This document shows positions 23,849 to 32,119 of a stretch of 64,000 bases of DNA, one piece after another. Position 1 is the first letter of the stretch; each line of letters opens with the position of its first letter. The notes under the pieces are model-generated. The model saw only the letters and a program-made list of their open reading frames with translations. It had not been told where the DNA came from and ran no database searches. The stretch covers positions 186,001 to 250,000 of the forward strand of contig CAVSBJ010000026.1 of the NCBI GenBank assembly GCA_963726105.1, in the 5' to 3' direction. Made by a program: the position numbers and the translations under genes. This DNA is from Roseiarcus sp963726105. GTDB taxonomy: Bacteria > Pseudomonadota > Alphaproteobacteria > Rhizobiales > Beijerinckiaceae.

Positions 23849-24943
23849 ATGTCAACCACGACCATTACTCGCGATTACAGCCTCATCGGTCCAGAGGCCG
23901 ATAAGGCTGTCGCTGCCGGGCTCGCGTCGGCGAAATGGTACACGCCGGCGATCAAGCGCGCGGAGCTTAAGGAGTTGATGCGGCGTGAGGACGGTCCCGC
24001 GATCCGGGATACGCTCATCTGGATCGCAGCGTTCATAGTGTCGGGCGGCCTCGGCTACTATTTCTGGGGGTCCTGGGCCGCAGTTCCCTTCTTTATCATT
24101 TATGGCGTGCTCTACGGCTCTTCGACCGACAGCCGTTGGCACGAGTGCGGCCATCGCACCGCGTTCCGGACCCAATGGATGAACGACGCGGTCTATCAAG
24201 TCGCCTGCTTCATGATCATGCGCGAACCGACGATCTGGCGCTGGAGCCATACGCGCCATCACACGGATACGATCATCGTTGGGCGCGATCCCGAGATCAT
24301 CACGCCGCGTCCGCCGGATGTTGTGTCTCTTCTGCTCAACATCTTCGCGATCAAGAACACGTTCGTCTTCTTTCAGAAAGTGTTTCTGCACGCCGGCGGC
24401 CGACTGACTGAGGAGGAAGCGACTTTTGTGCCCGAGGCTGAGCGGTCGAACGTGTATCTCATCGCTCGTATCTACCTCGCCATTTACGCCCTCGTCCTTG
24501 TCGCCTGTTTCGCGACAGGCTCGATCCTGCCCGCCATGTATATCGGTCTGCCGACCCTGTACGGGGGATGGTTCGCGCTTTTTTGTGGCGTCACGCAGCA
24601 CATCGGGCTTGCTGAGGACGTGCTCGATCACCGGCTGAATTCGCGCACCGTGTACATGAATCCGATCTTCCGGTTCCTCTATTGGAACATGAACTACCAT
24701 GTGGAGCACCACATCTTTCCGACCGTGCCCTATCACGCGCTGCCCAAGCTGCACGAAGCGATCAAGGCCGATTGCCCGACGCCCTACCCAAGCTCAATCG
24801 CCGCCTATCGCGAGATCATCCCAACCGTCCTTCGGCAGCTGAAGGAGCCAACCTATTTCGTTCGGCGCGAGCTACCGGCGTCGGCGCAGCCGGAGGTGAC
24901 CCGCGCCCGAGCCGCAAAGGTCGAGAAGGAGCGGCTCAATTGA
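23849..24943 (+). CDS. Membrane di-iron hydroxylase/fatty acid desaturase-like (MocD-like)
   Basis: This 364-residue integral membrane di-iron protein has three His boxes: RWHECGHRTAF at about 97-107 (H-x3-H), WSHTRHHTDT at about 135-144 (H-x2-HH), and NYHVEHHIFPTVPYH at about 284-298 (H-x2-HH). These ligate two irons in the desaturase/alkane hydroxylase superfamily. About four helices surround them. The start ATG follows GGGAGGCGG. The next gene encodes a Rieske ferredoxin whose TTG start overlaps this stop, as in the rhizobial mocD-mocE pair for rhizopine use. The substrate here is unknown. Confidence 0.9.
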   Translation: MSTTTITRDYSLIGPEADKAVAAGLASAKWYTPAIKRAELKELMRREDGPAIRDTLIWIAAFIVSGGLGYYFWGSWAAVPFFIIYGVLYGSSTDSRWHECGHRTAFRTQWMNDAVYQVACFMIMREPTIWRWSHTRHHTDTIIVGRDPEIITPRPPDVVSLLLNIFAIKNTFVFFQKVFLHAGGRLTEEEATFVPEAERSNVYLIARIYLAIYALVLVACFATGSILPAMYIGLPTLYGGWFALFCGVTQHIGLAEDVLDHRLNSRTVYMNPIFRFLYWNMNYHVEHHIFPTVPYHALPKLHEAIKADCPTPYPSSIAAYREIIPTVLRQLKEPTYFVRRELPASAQPEVTRARAAKVEKERLN

Positions 24944-25257
24944 GCGAGAGCTGGATCGACACCGGTCCCGCCGATCGGGTGCTATCCGAGGACGTCGCGC
25001 CGTTCGAACACGAAGGCAGGCAATACGCGCTCTACCGCACAGCGGACGACCGCTACTTCGCCACTGATGGCCTTTGCACGCATGAGGCGGTCGACCTTGC
25101 CGATGGTTTCGTTCAAGACACGATCATCGAGTGCCCGATGCACAATGGCCGGTTCGACTTCACGACCGGCGAAGCGAAGGGCGCGCCGGCCTGCATCAAC
25201 CTCGTGACCTATCCGGTGAAGGTCGAAGGCGGCAGGCTTTTCATCAGGCTCAACTGA
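24940..25257 (+). CDS. Rieske [2Fe-2S] ferredoxin (MocE-like)
   Basis: The 105-residue Rieske protein carries the cluster ligands C-x-H (GLCTHEAVDL at about residue 47) and C-x2-H (ECPMHNGRFDF at about 65), with one cluster-binding region of normal spacing. It starts with TTG in a TTGA overlap with the stop of the hydroxylase gene, so the two are translated together. It is expected to pass electrons to the di-iron hydroxylase. A ferredoxin reductase gene is not adjacent. Alternative names are non-heme iron oxygenase ferredoxin subunit or MocE family. Confidence 0.92.
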   Translation: MSESWIDTGPADRVLSEDVAPFEHEGRQYALYRTADDRYFATDGLCTHEAVDLADGFVQDTIIECPMHNGRFDFTTGEAKGAPACINLVTYPVKVEGGRLFIRLN

Positions 25258-25355
25258 CCCCAACGAGCGCGTCCGCAATGCGCGACGGCAGTGGCGCGAA
25301 GCGCCGCCGGTTGATATGGGCGGATCGGGTCCGCTCGGGCTGAGGGAGAAGCGTG

Positions 25356-26114
25356 ATGAAACTCACCGGAGTTGCGGCGATCGTGACCGGCGGCGGCTCG
25401 GGACTTGGCCGTGCGACGGCTGAGGCGCTCGCCGCCAAGGGCGCGAAGGTCACAGTCTTCGACCTCAATCCCGCAGCGGCTGCGGAGGCGGCCAAGACGA
25501 TTGGCGGCCTCGCGGTCGCAGGCGACGTGACGGATGAACTCTCGGCCGGAGCGGCGCTCGCCAAGGCCGCCGCGGCGCACGGGGCCGCTCGGGTGCTTGT
25601 CAATTGCGCCGGCATCGGCGTCGCCAAACGGGTGGTCGGCCGCGATGGCCCGCAACCGCTGGCCGACTTCGAGAAGGTGATCCGGGTCAACCTGATCGGA
25701 ACCTTCAACATGGTCCGCCTCGCGGCGGCGGAGATGGCCAAGCTCGAACCGACAGAGGGGGAGCGCGGGGTCATCATCTCGACCGCCTCAATCGCGGCTT
25801 ACGATGGCCAGATCGGGCAGGCCGCTTATTCCGCTTCGAAGGGCGGCGTTGTTGCGATGACCCTGCCGATCGCGCGCGAACTCGCCCAGTTTGGCGTCCG
25901 GGTCAACGCGATCGCGCCCGGCGTCTTCCTGACGCCGATGATGTCCGGTTTGCCCCAGCCGGCGCAGGATTCGCTCGGCGCCTCGGTGCCGTTTCCCGCC
26001 CGCCTCGGCCAACCGGCCGAATATGCGGCCCTCGCAATCCACATCATCGAGAACGGCTATATCAACGGCGAGACGATCCGCATCGATGGCGCGCTGCGCA
26101 TGGCGCCCAAATAG
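25356..26114 (+). CDS. SDR family 3-hydroxyacyl-CoA dehydrogenase-like (HSD17B10 type)
   Basis: The 252-residue short-chain dehydrogenase has the NAD-binding TGGGSGLGRATAE near residue 11, the N-C-A-G-I-G motif at about 88 and the catalytic S...Y-x3-K in ISTASIAAYDGQIGQAAYSASKGG. SVPFPARLGQPAEYAALAIHI near the end is characteristic of the 3-hydroxyacyl-CoA dehydrogenase type 2/HSD17B10 group. The ATG at 25356 was preferred to GTG 25353 because of the GAGGGAG distance. It follows the Rieske gene by 98 bases and may oxidise a product of the hydroxylase or act in beta-oxidation. Confidence 0.87.
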   Translation: MKLTGVAAIVTGGGSGLGRATAEALAAKGAKVTVFDLNPAAAAEAAKTIGGLAVAGDVTDELSAGAALAKAAAAHGAARVLVNCAGIGVAKRVVGRDGPQPLADFEKVIRVNLIGTFNMVRLAAAEMAKLEPTEGERGVIISTASIAAYDGQIGQAAYSASKGGVVAMTLPIARELAQFGVRVNAIAPGVFLTPMMSGLPQPAQDSLGASVPFPARLGQPAEYAALAIHIIENGYINGETIRIDGALRMAPK

Positions 26115-26647
26115 GCCAGGCGGAAATACAACCGGGAGGCGATCTCTACTCGAACTAAAAGCCAGTAAAACGTCAATAAGCGAGCATAAGCGTTAGTATA
26201 TTTGCTTTCATTTACTAGCGTTTATTTTTCCGAATCAAATCTTTTCAATGAGTTACAGGCGATTCAAACAACTGGCCCGGAGCCCAGCTCGCGCTTTAGA
26301 TTGCATTTGAGTCGGCTCCGGCGCGCGCCCAACCGGCCGCCAACTGTGGTTTCGATTCTGTCCATGGGAATCTTATAGCAGAGTTTCTCTATTTACGCAA
26401 GGCAAACTTGAAAGCTCACGCTCCGGCGGATTCACTCCCTGTCCACCTTGCCGCCGATGGTTTCGTGCCCGGAACCGACAAGGCCAGCGCCATTATCAGC
26501 CGCAAGCGGCGAGAGGCGCGCCGACGCGTGGGGAAACGGGCTCAGAAGGCCGGAGGGCCCCCGAAACGGCTCAGACGCCCTCGCCGTGGAGTTCGTTAAC
26601 ATGAAACTGCTAGTGCCCCAGGCGCCAACGCCGGGAAGCCTAGCCTC
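26115..26647. other. Intergenic region holding dispersed repeat copy 2
   Basis: The 533 bases between the SDR and DUF4239 genes contain the repeat at 26161-26270. The rest has no family-like ORF. The stretch 26350-26400 is A/T-rich and may carry the DUF4239 promoter. Confidence 0.5.
26161..26270 (+). repeat. Dispersed intergenic repeat, copy 2
   Basis: It contains TACTAGCGTTTATTTTTCCG followed by CTTTTCAATGAGTTACAGGCG, aligning without gaps in its core with copy 3 (40612) and the reverse complement of copy 1 (17482). The 5' half has GTAAAACGTCAATAAGCG-type short units, more diverged than in the other copies. Confidence 0.85.
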
Positions 26648-27412
26648 GTGACGATCATACTTGTTTGCATAGCGATCTTTGCGGTGATCCTGACGTCCGG
26701 TTTGGCCGGCCTGGCGGTTCAACGGCGACTGCCCGAGGAGCAGAAAAGCGAGAGCGCGCGCGTCGTCATCGGCCAGATCTCGGGCGTGCTGAGCCTTCTT
26801 CTCTCGCTCGTCCTCGGAACGCTCGTCGGCACAAGCTTCGCCTTCCAGACGACGCAGAAAACCGAACTCGACGCGCTCGCCGCCCAGGTTCTGGAGCTCG
26901 ACCAGACGCTCGGGGATCTGGGGCCAGACGCCGCCTTCGCGCGCGAACGGTTGAAATCAACGATTGAGAATGCCTACAACGCCTTCTGGGGCTCCGAGGC
27001 GGCGGATCCGAAACGGCTGTCGGTATCCGTTCCGCTCGCGTCGCGGCGGGCCATAAAAGCCTTTCTCGGCTCCTTTACTCCGGCGACCGAAGAGCAGAGA
27101 CAGGCTCTCGCCTCCGCCGGCTCCCTCGCCAATCAGATCACGCAGGCGCGGCTGCTGATGTCCCTCCAGGTCGCTGGGCGGCCTGTAAGTCCGGGCCTGG
27201 TCGTCATTTTGATTCTCTGGGCGGTCGCTCTGTTCTTTGCCTTCGGGATCTTTGCCCAGTCGAACACCGTCGTTGTCGCCGCCATGGCGGCCGGCGCCGC
27301 CTGCATTGCGTTCGCCCTCTTTCTCATCCTCGAACTCGGATTGCCCTACACCGGCGTCTTTCGGGTCGCGCCGGCGGCCCTGCAAGAGGCGATCGCTCAT
27401 CTCGGCGAATAG
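26648..27412 (+). CDS. DUF4239-like membrane protein
   Basis: The 254-residue protein starts at GTG. It has an N-terminal helix (IILVCIAIFAVILTSGLAGLAV), a helix around 45-65 (SGVLSLLLSLVLGTLVGTSF), a soluble central part, and two helices at the C-terminus (ILILWAVALFFAFGIF and AMAAGAACIAFALFLILEL). FQTTQKTELDALAAQVLELDQTL followed by an R-E-R-L-K helix resembles the DUF4239 (bestrophin-like) region that starts with a V-x-x-E-A pattern. The function is unknown. It appears to be a single-gene unit. Confidence 0.75.
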   Translation: MTIILVCIAIFAVILTSGLAGLAVQRRLPEEQKSESARVVIGQISGVLSLLLSLVLGTLVGTSFAFQTTQKTELDALAAQVLELDQTLGDLGPDAAFARERLKSTIENAYNAFWGSEAADPKRLSVSVPLASRRAIKAFLGSFTPATEEQRQALASAGSLANQITQARLLMSLQVAGRPVSPGLVVILILWAVALFFAFGIFAQSNTVVVAAMAAGAACIAFALFLILELGLPYTGVFRVAPAALQEAIAHLGE

Positions 27413-27511
27413 GCGCGGCGGCTGACGGACGGCGCCGTATGAGTCGACCGCTTCATTTCAATTGCTGATTGGCATCATCGCAGCGCGAAGCAGGCGCGCT
27501 CCGCAGCCCAC

Positions 27512-27590
27512 AAAAAGGCCCCGCGAGGGGTGCGGCCTGGCGGGGCAGTAACGAGCGCGTTTGAGGGGGACCAAACACGCTCGCCAACAC
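27512..27590 (-). ncRNA. Candidate small RNA with C-rich loop and intrinsic terminator (alpha-r8/suhB-like)
   Basis: On the minus strand, a near-perfect stem (arms 27573-27583 and 27552-27562, 10 of 11 pairs) displays the loop GGUCCCCCUC. It is followed by a second stem (27540-27546 with 27518-27524) and a run of five U at 27512-27516, a textbook intrinsic terminator. No protein gene on this strand lies upstream to be terminated. A size near 80 nt and an exposed pyrimidine-rich loop match the alphaproteobacterial alpha-r8 (MmgR/suhB) small RNA family from memory. The exact 5' end is not determined. Confidence 0.65.
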
Positions 27591-27712
27591 CAAAAAACGC
27601 GCCAAACGGCCGCCTTGTTCCATGGGGCGCGGGCGTCGAGCGGCGACTCTCGATTTCAAAGAAGCCATGTTCGAGCCTATAAGCTCACTCGAATTTGGAC
27701 GGGGAGGGAACG

Positions 27713-28477
27713 ATGGACGGACAAGCTGGGCGCCTCGCGGGCAAGGTTGCGCTGATTACCGGCGCGGCGTCGGGCATCGGCCGGGCCACGGCGGCTCTGT
27801 TCCACGGCGAGGGCGCCAAGGTCGCCGCAACCGACCGCAACGAAGCGGGCCTCGAGACGCTCCGGGCCGACGCCGATCTCACGCTCGTGCAGGATGTCAC
27901 AGACGAGGCGCGCTGGCGCGTGGTGGTCGACAAAGTTCTCGCCGCGTTCGGGCGCCTCGACATTCTCGTCAACAGCGCCGGCGTCGCGGTCCTCGGCAAT
28001 ATCGAGACCACGACGCTCGCCGACTGGCGCAAGGTGAATGCGGTCAACGCCGAGGGCGTGTTTCTTGGTTGCCGCGAGGCCGTGCGAGCGATGAAGGCAA
28101 GCGGCGGCGGCTCGATCGTCAATCTCTCCTCGGTCGCCGGGATCATCGGCGACGGGTCGTCACTGGCCTATTGCGCGAGCAAAGGGGCGGTTCGGCTCTT
28201 GACCAAATCGGCGGCGCTCCATTGCGCCCGCGCCGGCTACAAGATTCGCGTGAACTCTGTTCATCCCTCGTTCGCCGAGACGCCGATGGTGCTCGAAGGC
28301 ATCGCACGGGCGAGAGATCCCGAACGGATTCGCGCAGGCCTGGAGCGCGCCGCGCCGATGGGACGGATGGGCAAGGCGGAGGAAGTCGCCAACACCATCC
28401 TGTTCCTTGCCAGCGACGAATCGTCATTCACGACCGGCGCGGAATTCATGGTCGACGGGGGACTCACGGCGCAATAG
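27713..28477 (+). CDS. SDR family oxidoreductase
   Basis: The 254-residue short-chain dehydrogenase has TGAASGIGRATAAL for cofactor binding at about residue 15, NSAGVAVLG at about 90, the catalytic Ser in NLSSVAGIIGDGSS and Tyr/Lys in AYCASKGAVRLLTKS, and a C-terminal SSFTTGAEFMVDGG. The Asp after beta-2 (ATDRN) indicates NAD(H) preference. The ATG at 27713 behind GGGGAGGGA was chosen over a TTG at 27695. It resembles cyclopentanol or glucose dehydrogenase-type SDRs, and the substrate is not predictable. Confidence 0.88.
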   Translation: MDGQAGRLAGKVALITGAASGIGRATAALFHGEGAKVAATDRNEAGLETLRADADLTLVQDVTDEARWRVVVDKVLAAFGRLDILVNSAGVAVLGNIETTTLADWRKVNAVNAEGVFLGCREAVRAMKASGGGSIVNLSSVAGIIGDGSSLAYCASKGAVRLLTKSAALHCARAGYKIRVNSVHPSFAETPMVLEGIARARDPERIRAGLERAAPMGRMGKAEEVANTILFLASDESSFTTGAEFMVDGGLTAQ

Positions 28478-28512
28478 CGCGCCGGGGCGCCAAGGGGCGA
28501 TACACGCGCCTC

Positions 28513-29088
28513 TCACGTGAGGTCTCTCAAAGGCCCCAGCGCCACGAGATTCCAGCGGCCGGCATGACCGCTGAGCCTTGCAAGCGAAAGGGCCGCGACA
28601 TCGATCCGGGCAAAGGCCGAAGAGCCCGCGCCGAGCGCATTCACGATCGCCGCTCGAACGACCGCGGCATGCGTCACGGCGAGCGTCGAGCCCTCGCGCG
28701 CCAATTCTTGCGCCAGCCAAGCGCCGACCCGTTCGATCAGAGCCGCGAAGGAGTCGCCGCCGTGCGGCGCGCACGCGGGATCGCCGAGCCATGCGGCGAA
28801 CGCGTCCGGCTCGCGCTCCGCCACATGCTTCGAAGCGAGGCCGCGCCAGCGCCCATAGTCGCAGTCCCGGAGCGCTGGCTCGACTTCGGCCTCGAGGCCC
28901 AACGCTTGAGCCGTCTCGCGCGCCGCGAGGGCTGGCGCAGTCAGGACCTGAGCATAAGGGCGCAAGCGGCCGCGCAACGCTTCGAGCGCGCTGACGGCGG
29001 AGGGTTCAAGCTTTTCGTCGTCGGGAAAGCGCGCTGCGCGCGTCGCTGCAGACGCCCCGTGCGCAAGCAGGTCGAGGCGCGCTGTCAT
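28513..29088 (-). CDS. Histidine phosphatase family protein with altered RHG motif
   Basis: The 191-residue protein has the fold of histidine phosphatases. The N-terminal motif reads LLAHGAS where the family has L-x-R-H-G. The catalytic His is therefore present but the preceding Arg is Ala. The second His is in AVTHAAVVRAA, and LTAPALAARETAQALG and DYGRWRGLASKHV match the other phosphate-pocket regions. It lies 21 bases downstream of cbtA in the B12-controlled unit, where CobC-type alpha-ribazole phosphatases would be expected. The missing Arg makes activity doubtful, although this may be a subfamily trait. Confidence 0.82.
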   Translation of the reverse strand: MTARLDLLAHGASAATRAARFPDDEKLEPSAVSALEALRGRLRPYAQVLTAPALAARETAQALGLEAEVEPALRDCDYGRWRGLASKHVAEREPDAFAAWLGDPACAPHGGDSFAALIERVGAWLAQELAREGSTLAVTHAAVVRAAIVNALGAGSSAFARIDVAALSLARLSGHAGRWNLVALGPLRDLT

Positions 29089-29109
29089 GGGCGCGCCCGG
29101 CCCCGCGGT

Positions 29110-29898
29110 TCAGTGGGCCGTCTGCAGCCGGCCGACTTTCGCTTGCGCAAAATCGCGTTCGACCCAGGCGCCAAAGCCGAGCCCGAGCACCGTCCATAGG
29201 ATCGCCTGGGCGCCGAGCGAAGCCATGCGGAATCGCCACAGCACCACCGCCGGAAAACCTTCAGGAACCTCGTCCAGCGAGGGCATGACAAGAGCGAAGA
29301 TGACCACCGCGACAAGAAAGACGGCCGCGCCGACCAGGCTTGCGTTCCATGCGCCGAGCTGATCGACGAGGCGATTGCGAACATTCCAGGCCGCGATCAT
29401 GGAAGCGAGCGACAGCAGGATCATGCCGAAATAAATCGCGGTGCGCAGCCCGATCGTGTCCGCGTTGCCGATCGTCGGCGGGTTGGCCGGATATTTGAGG
29501 ATCGGGACGGCGTAGATCGCAAGGAAACCGCTGAGCGCGAGCAACGCAGCCGTCACGCGAGGGCTCCAATTCCCCATGCGTCCGTACAGAATTGCGAAGG
29601 CGAGCGCGAACAGGCCGCCGAAGGCGACGCTGTAGACGGTGACGCCGGTGAAGAGGCCGATCCCGCTCTGCACGGGGCGGGTGACCAGCTCCGGCTCTTG
29701 TTCGACGGGCGGCGGATTTTCGCCTCTCGCCACCGCCGCGTCGTGCTCGGCCTTGGCTTTCGCTTCGTCCATCGCTGACTCAAAGGCGATGGCGCGGTCG
29801 ACCGCAGGCTCACCGACGATCTTCAATAGAGCAAACGAAAGCAGGCCGGCGAAAAGACCGACGATCATTCCCCGCCACAACAACGATCCTGCGGTCAT
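29110..29898 (-). CDS. cbtA: CbtA family cobalt transporter subunit
   Basis: CbtA is the multi-helix part of a predicted cobalt uptake system. The 262-residue protein starts SLLWRGMIVGLFAGLLSFALLKIVGEPAVDRAIAFE (split region 4-38), has GLFTGVTVYSVAFGGLFALAFA and GRMGNWSPRVTAALLALSGFLAIY, and ends with two more helix pairs, five or six helices in all. A conserved E-P-A-V-D-x-A-I motif and charged loop follow helix 1. It is 118 bases downstream of cbtB and under the same cobalamin riboswitch. Confidence 0.92.
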   Translation of the reverse strand: MTAGSLLWRGMIVGLFAGLLSFALLKIVGEPAVDRAIAFESAMDEAKAKAEHDAAVARGENPPPVEQEPELVTRPVQSGIGLFTGVTVYSVAFGGLFALAFAILYGRMGNWSPRVTAALLALSGFLAIYAVPILKYPANPPTIGNADTIGLRTAIYFGMILLSLASMIAAWNVRNRLVDQLGAWNASLVGAAVFLVAVVIFALVMPSLDEVPEGFPAVVLWRFRMASLGAQAILWTVLGLGFGAWVERDFAQAKVGRLQTAH

Positions 29899-30016
29899 TG
29901 CGATTGTCCTCGAGCGAACTCTCGGCGGTCGCCGTCATGAGAATTGCGGCGTGGCCGGCTTGGCCAACGAACAGTCTCGGATCAAGTCGCGCCGCAGCCG
30001 GCGCGCTTGCCTTAGG

Positions 30017-30226
30017 TCAGTGGCAGGGGAAGCCGAGCAGATGGCGGCTGTCGTGCACGAATTCATGCACATACATGCCCTTGATGATCGAGGTCGCGCC
30101 TTCCTCCGCGCCGACGAAATAGACGCCGATCAGGCAAAGAAGGCCGGCGAAAATGACCCAGGGCAGCAGTTCGCGAATTGGGATCGCGGCGGGCCGTACG
30201 GCGGGGGCCAAGGTCGAAGCCGTCAT
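30017..30226 (-). CDS. cbtB: CbtB family cobalt transporter subunit
   Basis: The 69-residue CbtB protein has one transmembrane helix (WVIFAGLLCLIGVYFVGAEEG) and a His-rich C-terminal tail (YVHEFVHDSRHLLGFPCH) predicted to bind cobalt. It is the first gene after the cobalamin riboswitch, and an AGGAG lies a few bases before the ATG. Together with CbtA it forms a candidate cobalt importer that is shut off when adenosylcobalamin is plentiful. Confidence 0.93.
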   Translation of the reverse strand: MTASTLAPAVRPAAIPIRELLPWVIFAGLLCLIGVYFVGAEEGATSIIKGMYVHEFVHDSRHLLGFPCH

Positions 30227-30261
30227 GTCGAACTCCTGGGGATAACGCGTCCCCGTTCAAG

Positions 30262-30385
30262 TGAGCTTCGTCGCGGAAAGAGCCTGACTCTCGGCCGAAA
30301 GCGACCGATCACAGTGGCGCGACCGTGCCGGATTCTCACCGGCTTCCATCCGCAACGCGCACGTTCACATTACGAGCCTTTGCGG
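30262..30385 (-). promoter_or_regulatory. Cobalamin riboswitch upstream of cbtB
   Basis: In minus-strand sense the segment contains GGAAGCCGGUGAGAAUCCGG, then CACGGUCGCGCCACUGUGAU (30311-30330), the conserved core of the B12 riboswitch, and a GAGUCAGG B12-box-like stretch around 30283-30290. The arrangement and order fit the family. It sits between the LysR stop and cbtB and should reduce cbtBA expression when cobalamin is abundant. The exact ends are approximate. Confidence 0.93.
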
Positions 30386-30403
30386 CGCTGTCAATTGAGC
30401 GCC

Positions 30404-31285
30404 TCAGAGGAACATCCCCCGATCCCGCGTGACCGCCTTCGCCAGATGCTCGGCGACGGCGCGGATGCGCCCGAGGCCACGCGTGTCCTCATGCGTGACG
30501 AGCCAATAGGCGCGCGTCGCGCGGCGCTCGGGCAGGACGCGTTTCAGGTCCTTGAACCGGCGGGCGATGAAGTCGTGCACCACGCCCAGGCCCACCCCCG
30601 CCCGCACCGCCTCAAGCTGAGTGACCGCGTTCGCACTTTCGAAGCTGGTCGGCGCGCCGCCGTAGAGTTCGCGCACATAATCGAGCGCGGATGAGAACGC
30701 GTGCTCCTCGACATAGCCGATGAGGCGGTGGCTCTTCAGCGCCTCGACGTTAGCCGGCGCGCCGTTGCGCTTCAAGTAGGAAGCGCTCGCGTAAATGCCG
30801 AGCGAATAGTCGGTGAGCCGGCGAGCGACGAAACGGCCAGCCTCCGGCTTGTCGAGGCCGATCACGACGTCGACCTCGCGGCGCGCGAGCGGGGTCAGTT
30901 GCGGCAGCGGCATCAATTGCAGGCGCACGGCAGGATGACGCTCGGCGAAGTCGCGCAACGCGCCGGCAAGATAATAGGTCGAGAACCCGTCCGGCGCGCC
31001 GATGCGCACGTCGCCAGCAAGCTCGAGATCGACGCCCGAGATCTCGCCCTGCGCATGCAGGAACGCGCTCTCCATCTGCTCGGCGGCGCTGATGAACCGC
31101 TCGCCCGCGCCGGTGAGCTTCGCGCCCGTGGTGCGGCGGTCGAACAACTTGGCGCCGACGGTCTCTTCGAGCGCGGCGATGCGGCGGCTGACCGTCGCGT
31201 GGTCGAGCTTGAGCCGTTTGGCGGCGGCGACGAACTGCCCGCCACGCGCTACGGCGAGGAAGACGCGGACGTTATCCCAGTCCAT
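30404..31285 (-). CDS. LysR family transcriptional regulator
   Basis: The 293-residue protein begins MDWDNVRVFLAVARGGQF with the winged helix-turn-helix AAAKRLKLDHATVSRRIAALEETVGAKLFDR at about residues 20-52, then a LysR substrate-binding domain. It belongs to the subgroup with A-T-V-S-R-R-I in the recognition helix. It lies 33 bases after the methyltransferase gene on the same strand, so it may be cotranscribed, and it is not divergent from a clear target. The effector and target genes are unknown. The mmsA gene diverges beyond the methyltransferase. Confidence 0.92.
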   Translation of the reverse strand: MDWDNVRVFLAVARGGQFVAAAKRLKLDHATVSRRIAALEETVGAKLFDRRTTGAKLTGAGERFISAAEQMESAFLHAQGEISGVDLELAGDVRIGAPDGFSTYYLAGALRDFAERHPAVRLQLMPLPQLTPLARREVDVVIGLDKPEAGRFVARRLTDYSLGIYASASYLKRNGAPANVEALKSHRLIGYVEEHAFSSALDYVRELYGGAPTSFESANAVTQLEAVRAGVGLGVVHDFIARRFKDLKRVLPERRATRAYWLVTHEDTRGLGRIRAVAEHLAKAVTRDRGMFL

Positions 31286-31318
31286 GGCGGGGCCTCGCCT
31301 TGCGAACTGAGTCCGGGG

Positions 31319-32119
31319 TCACGGCGCCACACCCCGGCAAGCCCAGGCGACGCTCGCAAAGGACCTCGGGCCATCGGGCCGCCCGGCCTCGTAGGCGTCT
31401 CGCACCGCCGCTTCGACACGAGCGAGTTCTTCCGCGTTGAGTGCGCCGACATATTTGCCCAGCGGACCTTCGCCCGCAGCGATCGGCGCCCAGTAGTCCG
31501 CAAAGTCCGCATAGGTCATGCGGATCATCAGTTGGGTCTCGACCACGTCGCGGAGTCCTTGTTCCTCGAATGCTCGCTTCATCTCGCCGGGCTGCATCAT
31601 CGGCTGCAAGACATAACGGTTTCTCAGGGCTCGTCCGCCTTCGCTCAAGGCCGCGACGGTGTCGACAATGATGCGCATGGACGGCAATCCGCCGAGATGA
31701 TCCCAGACCGCCGCGGCGACGACGCCGCCCGCCCGCACGACGCGCCGCATCTCCGTGATCGCCTTGTGGGCTTCCGGGACAAAATGAAGGACCAGCAAAG
31801 CAAGGGCTGCATCGAACCCGTCGTCCCCGAAGGGAAGAGAGCAAGCGTCGGCTTGGCGTATCGCGATCCTTGGATCGCGGTTGCGTTGTGCAGCCGCCGA
31901 AACGAAGAGCGGCGAAAAATCGATCGCTACGATCTCGCGGATTGTGGGCGATTGCGCCAGCGCAAAGGTCAGGCTTCCCGTCCCGCAGCCGACGTCGAGG
32001 ATTTTCTGTTGCCCGGCGATCCCGGCGAAATCGATGAACTGGGGAGCAAGCGCCTTGCTCCAACGGCCCATCAGCTGCTCGTAGGCGTCGGCGTCGCGAA
32101 CGTTGAAACTCGATGCCAT
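31319..32119 (-). CDS. Class I SAM-dependent methyltransferase
   Basis: The 266-residue protein has the SAM-binding motif I KILDVGCGTGSLTFAL at about residue 39-54, IDFSPLFVSAA (acidic end of beta-2), and the post-motif LPFGDDGFDAALALLVLHFV. The start was set at the Met at 32119, in front of the sequence SSFNVRDADAYEQLMGRW, because the 33 residues upstream look unlike the family. It is of the UbiE/arsenite-methyltransferase-like type 11 group, with no predicted membrane helix. The substrate is unknown. Confidence 0.87.
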   Translation of the reverse strand: MASSFNVRDADAYEQLMGRWSKALAPQFIDFAGIAGQQKILDVGCGTGSLTFALAQSPTIREIVAIDFSPLFVSAAAQRNRDPRIAIRQADACSLPFGDDGFDAALALLVLHFVPEAHKAITEMRRVVRAGGVVAAAVWDHLGGLPSMRIIVDTVAALSEGGRALRNRYVLQPMMQPGEMKRAFEEQGLRDVVETQLMIRMTYADFADYWAPIAAGEGPLGKYVGALNAEELARVEAAVRDAYEAGRPDGPRSFASVAWACRGVAP

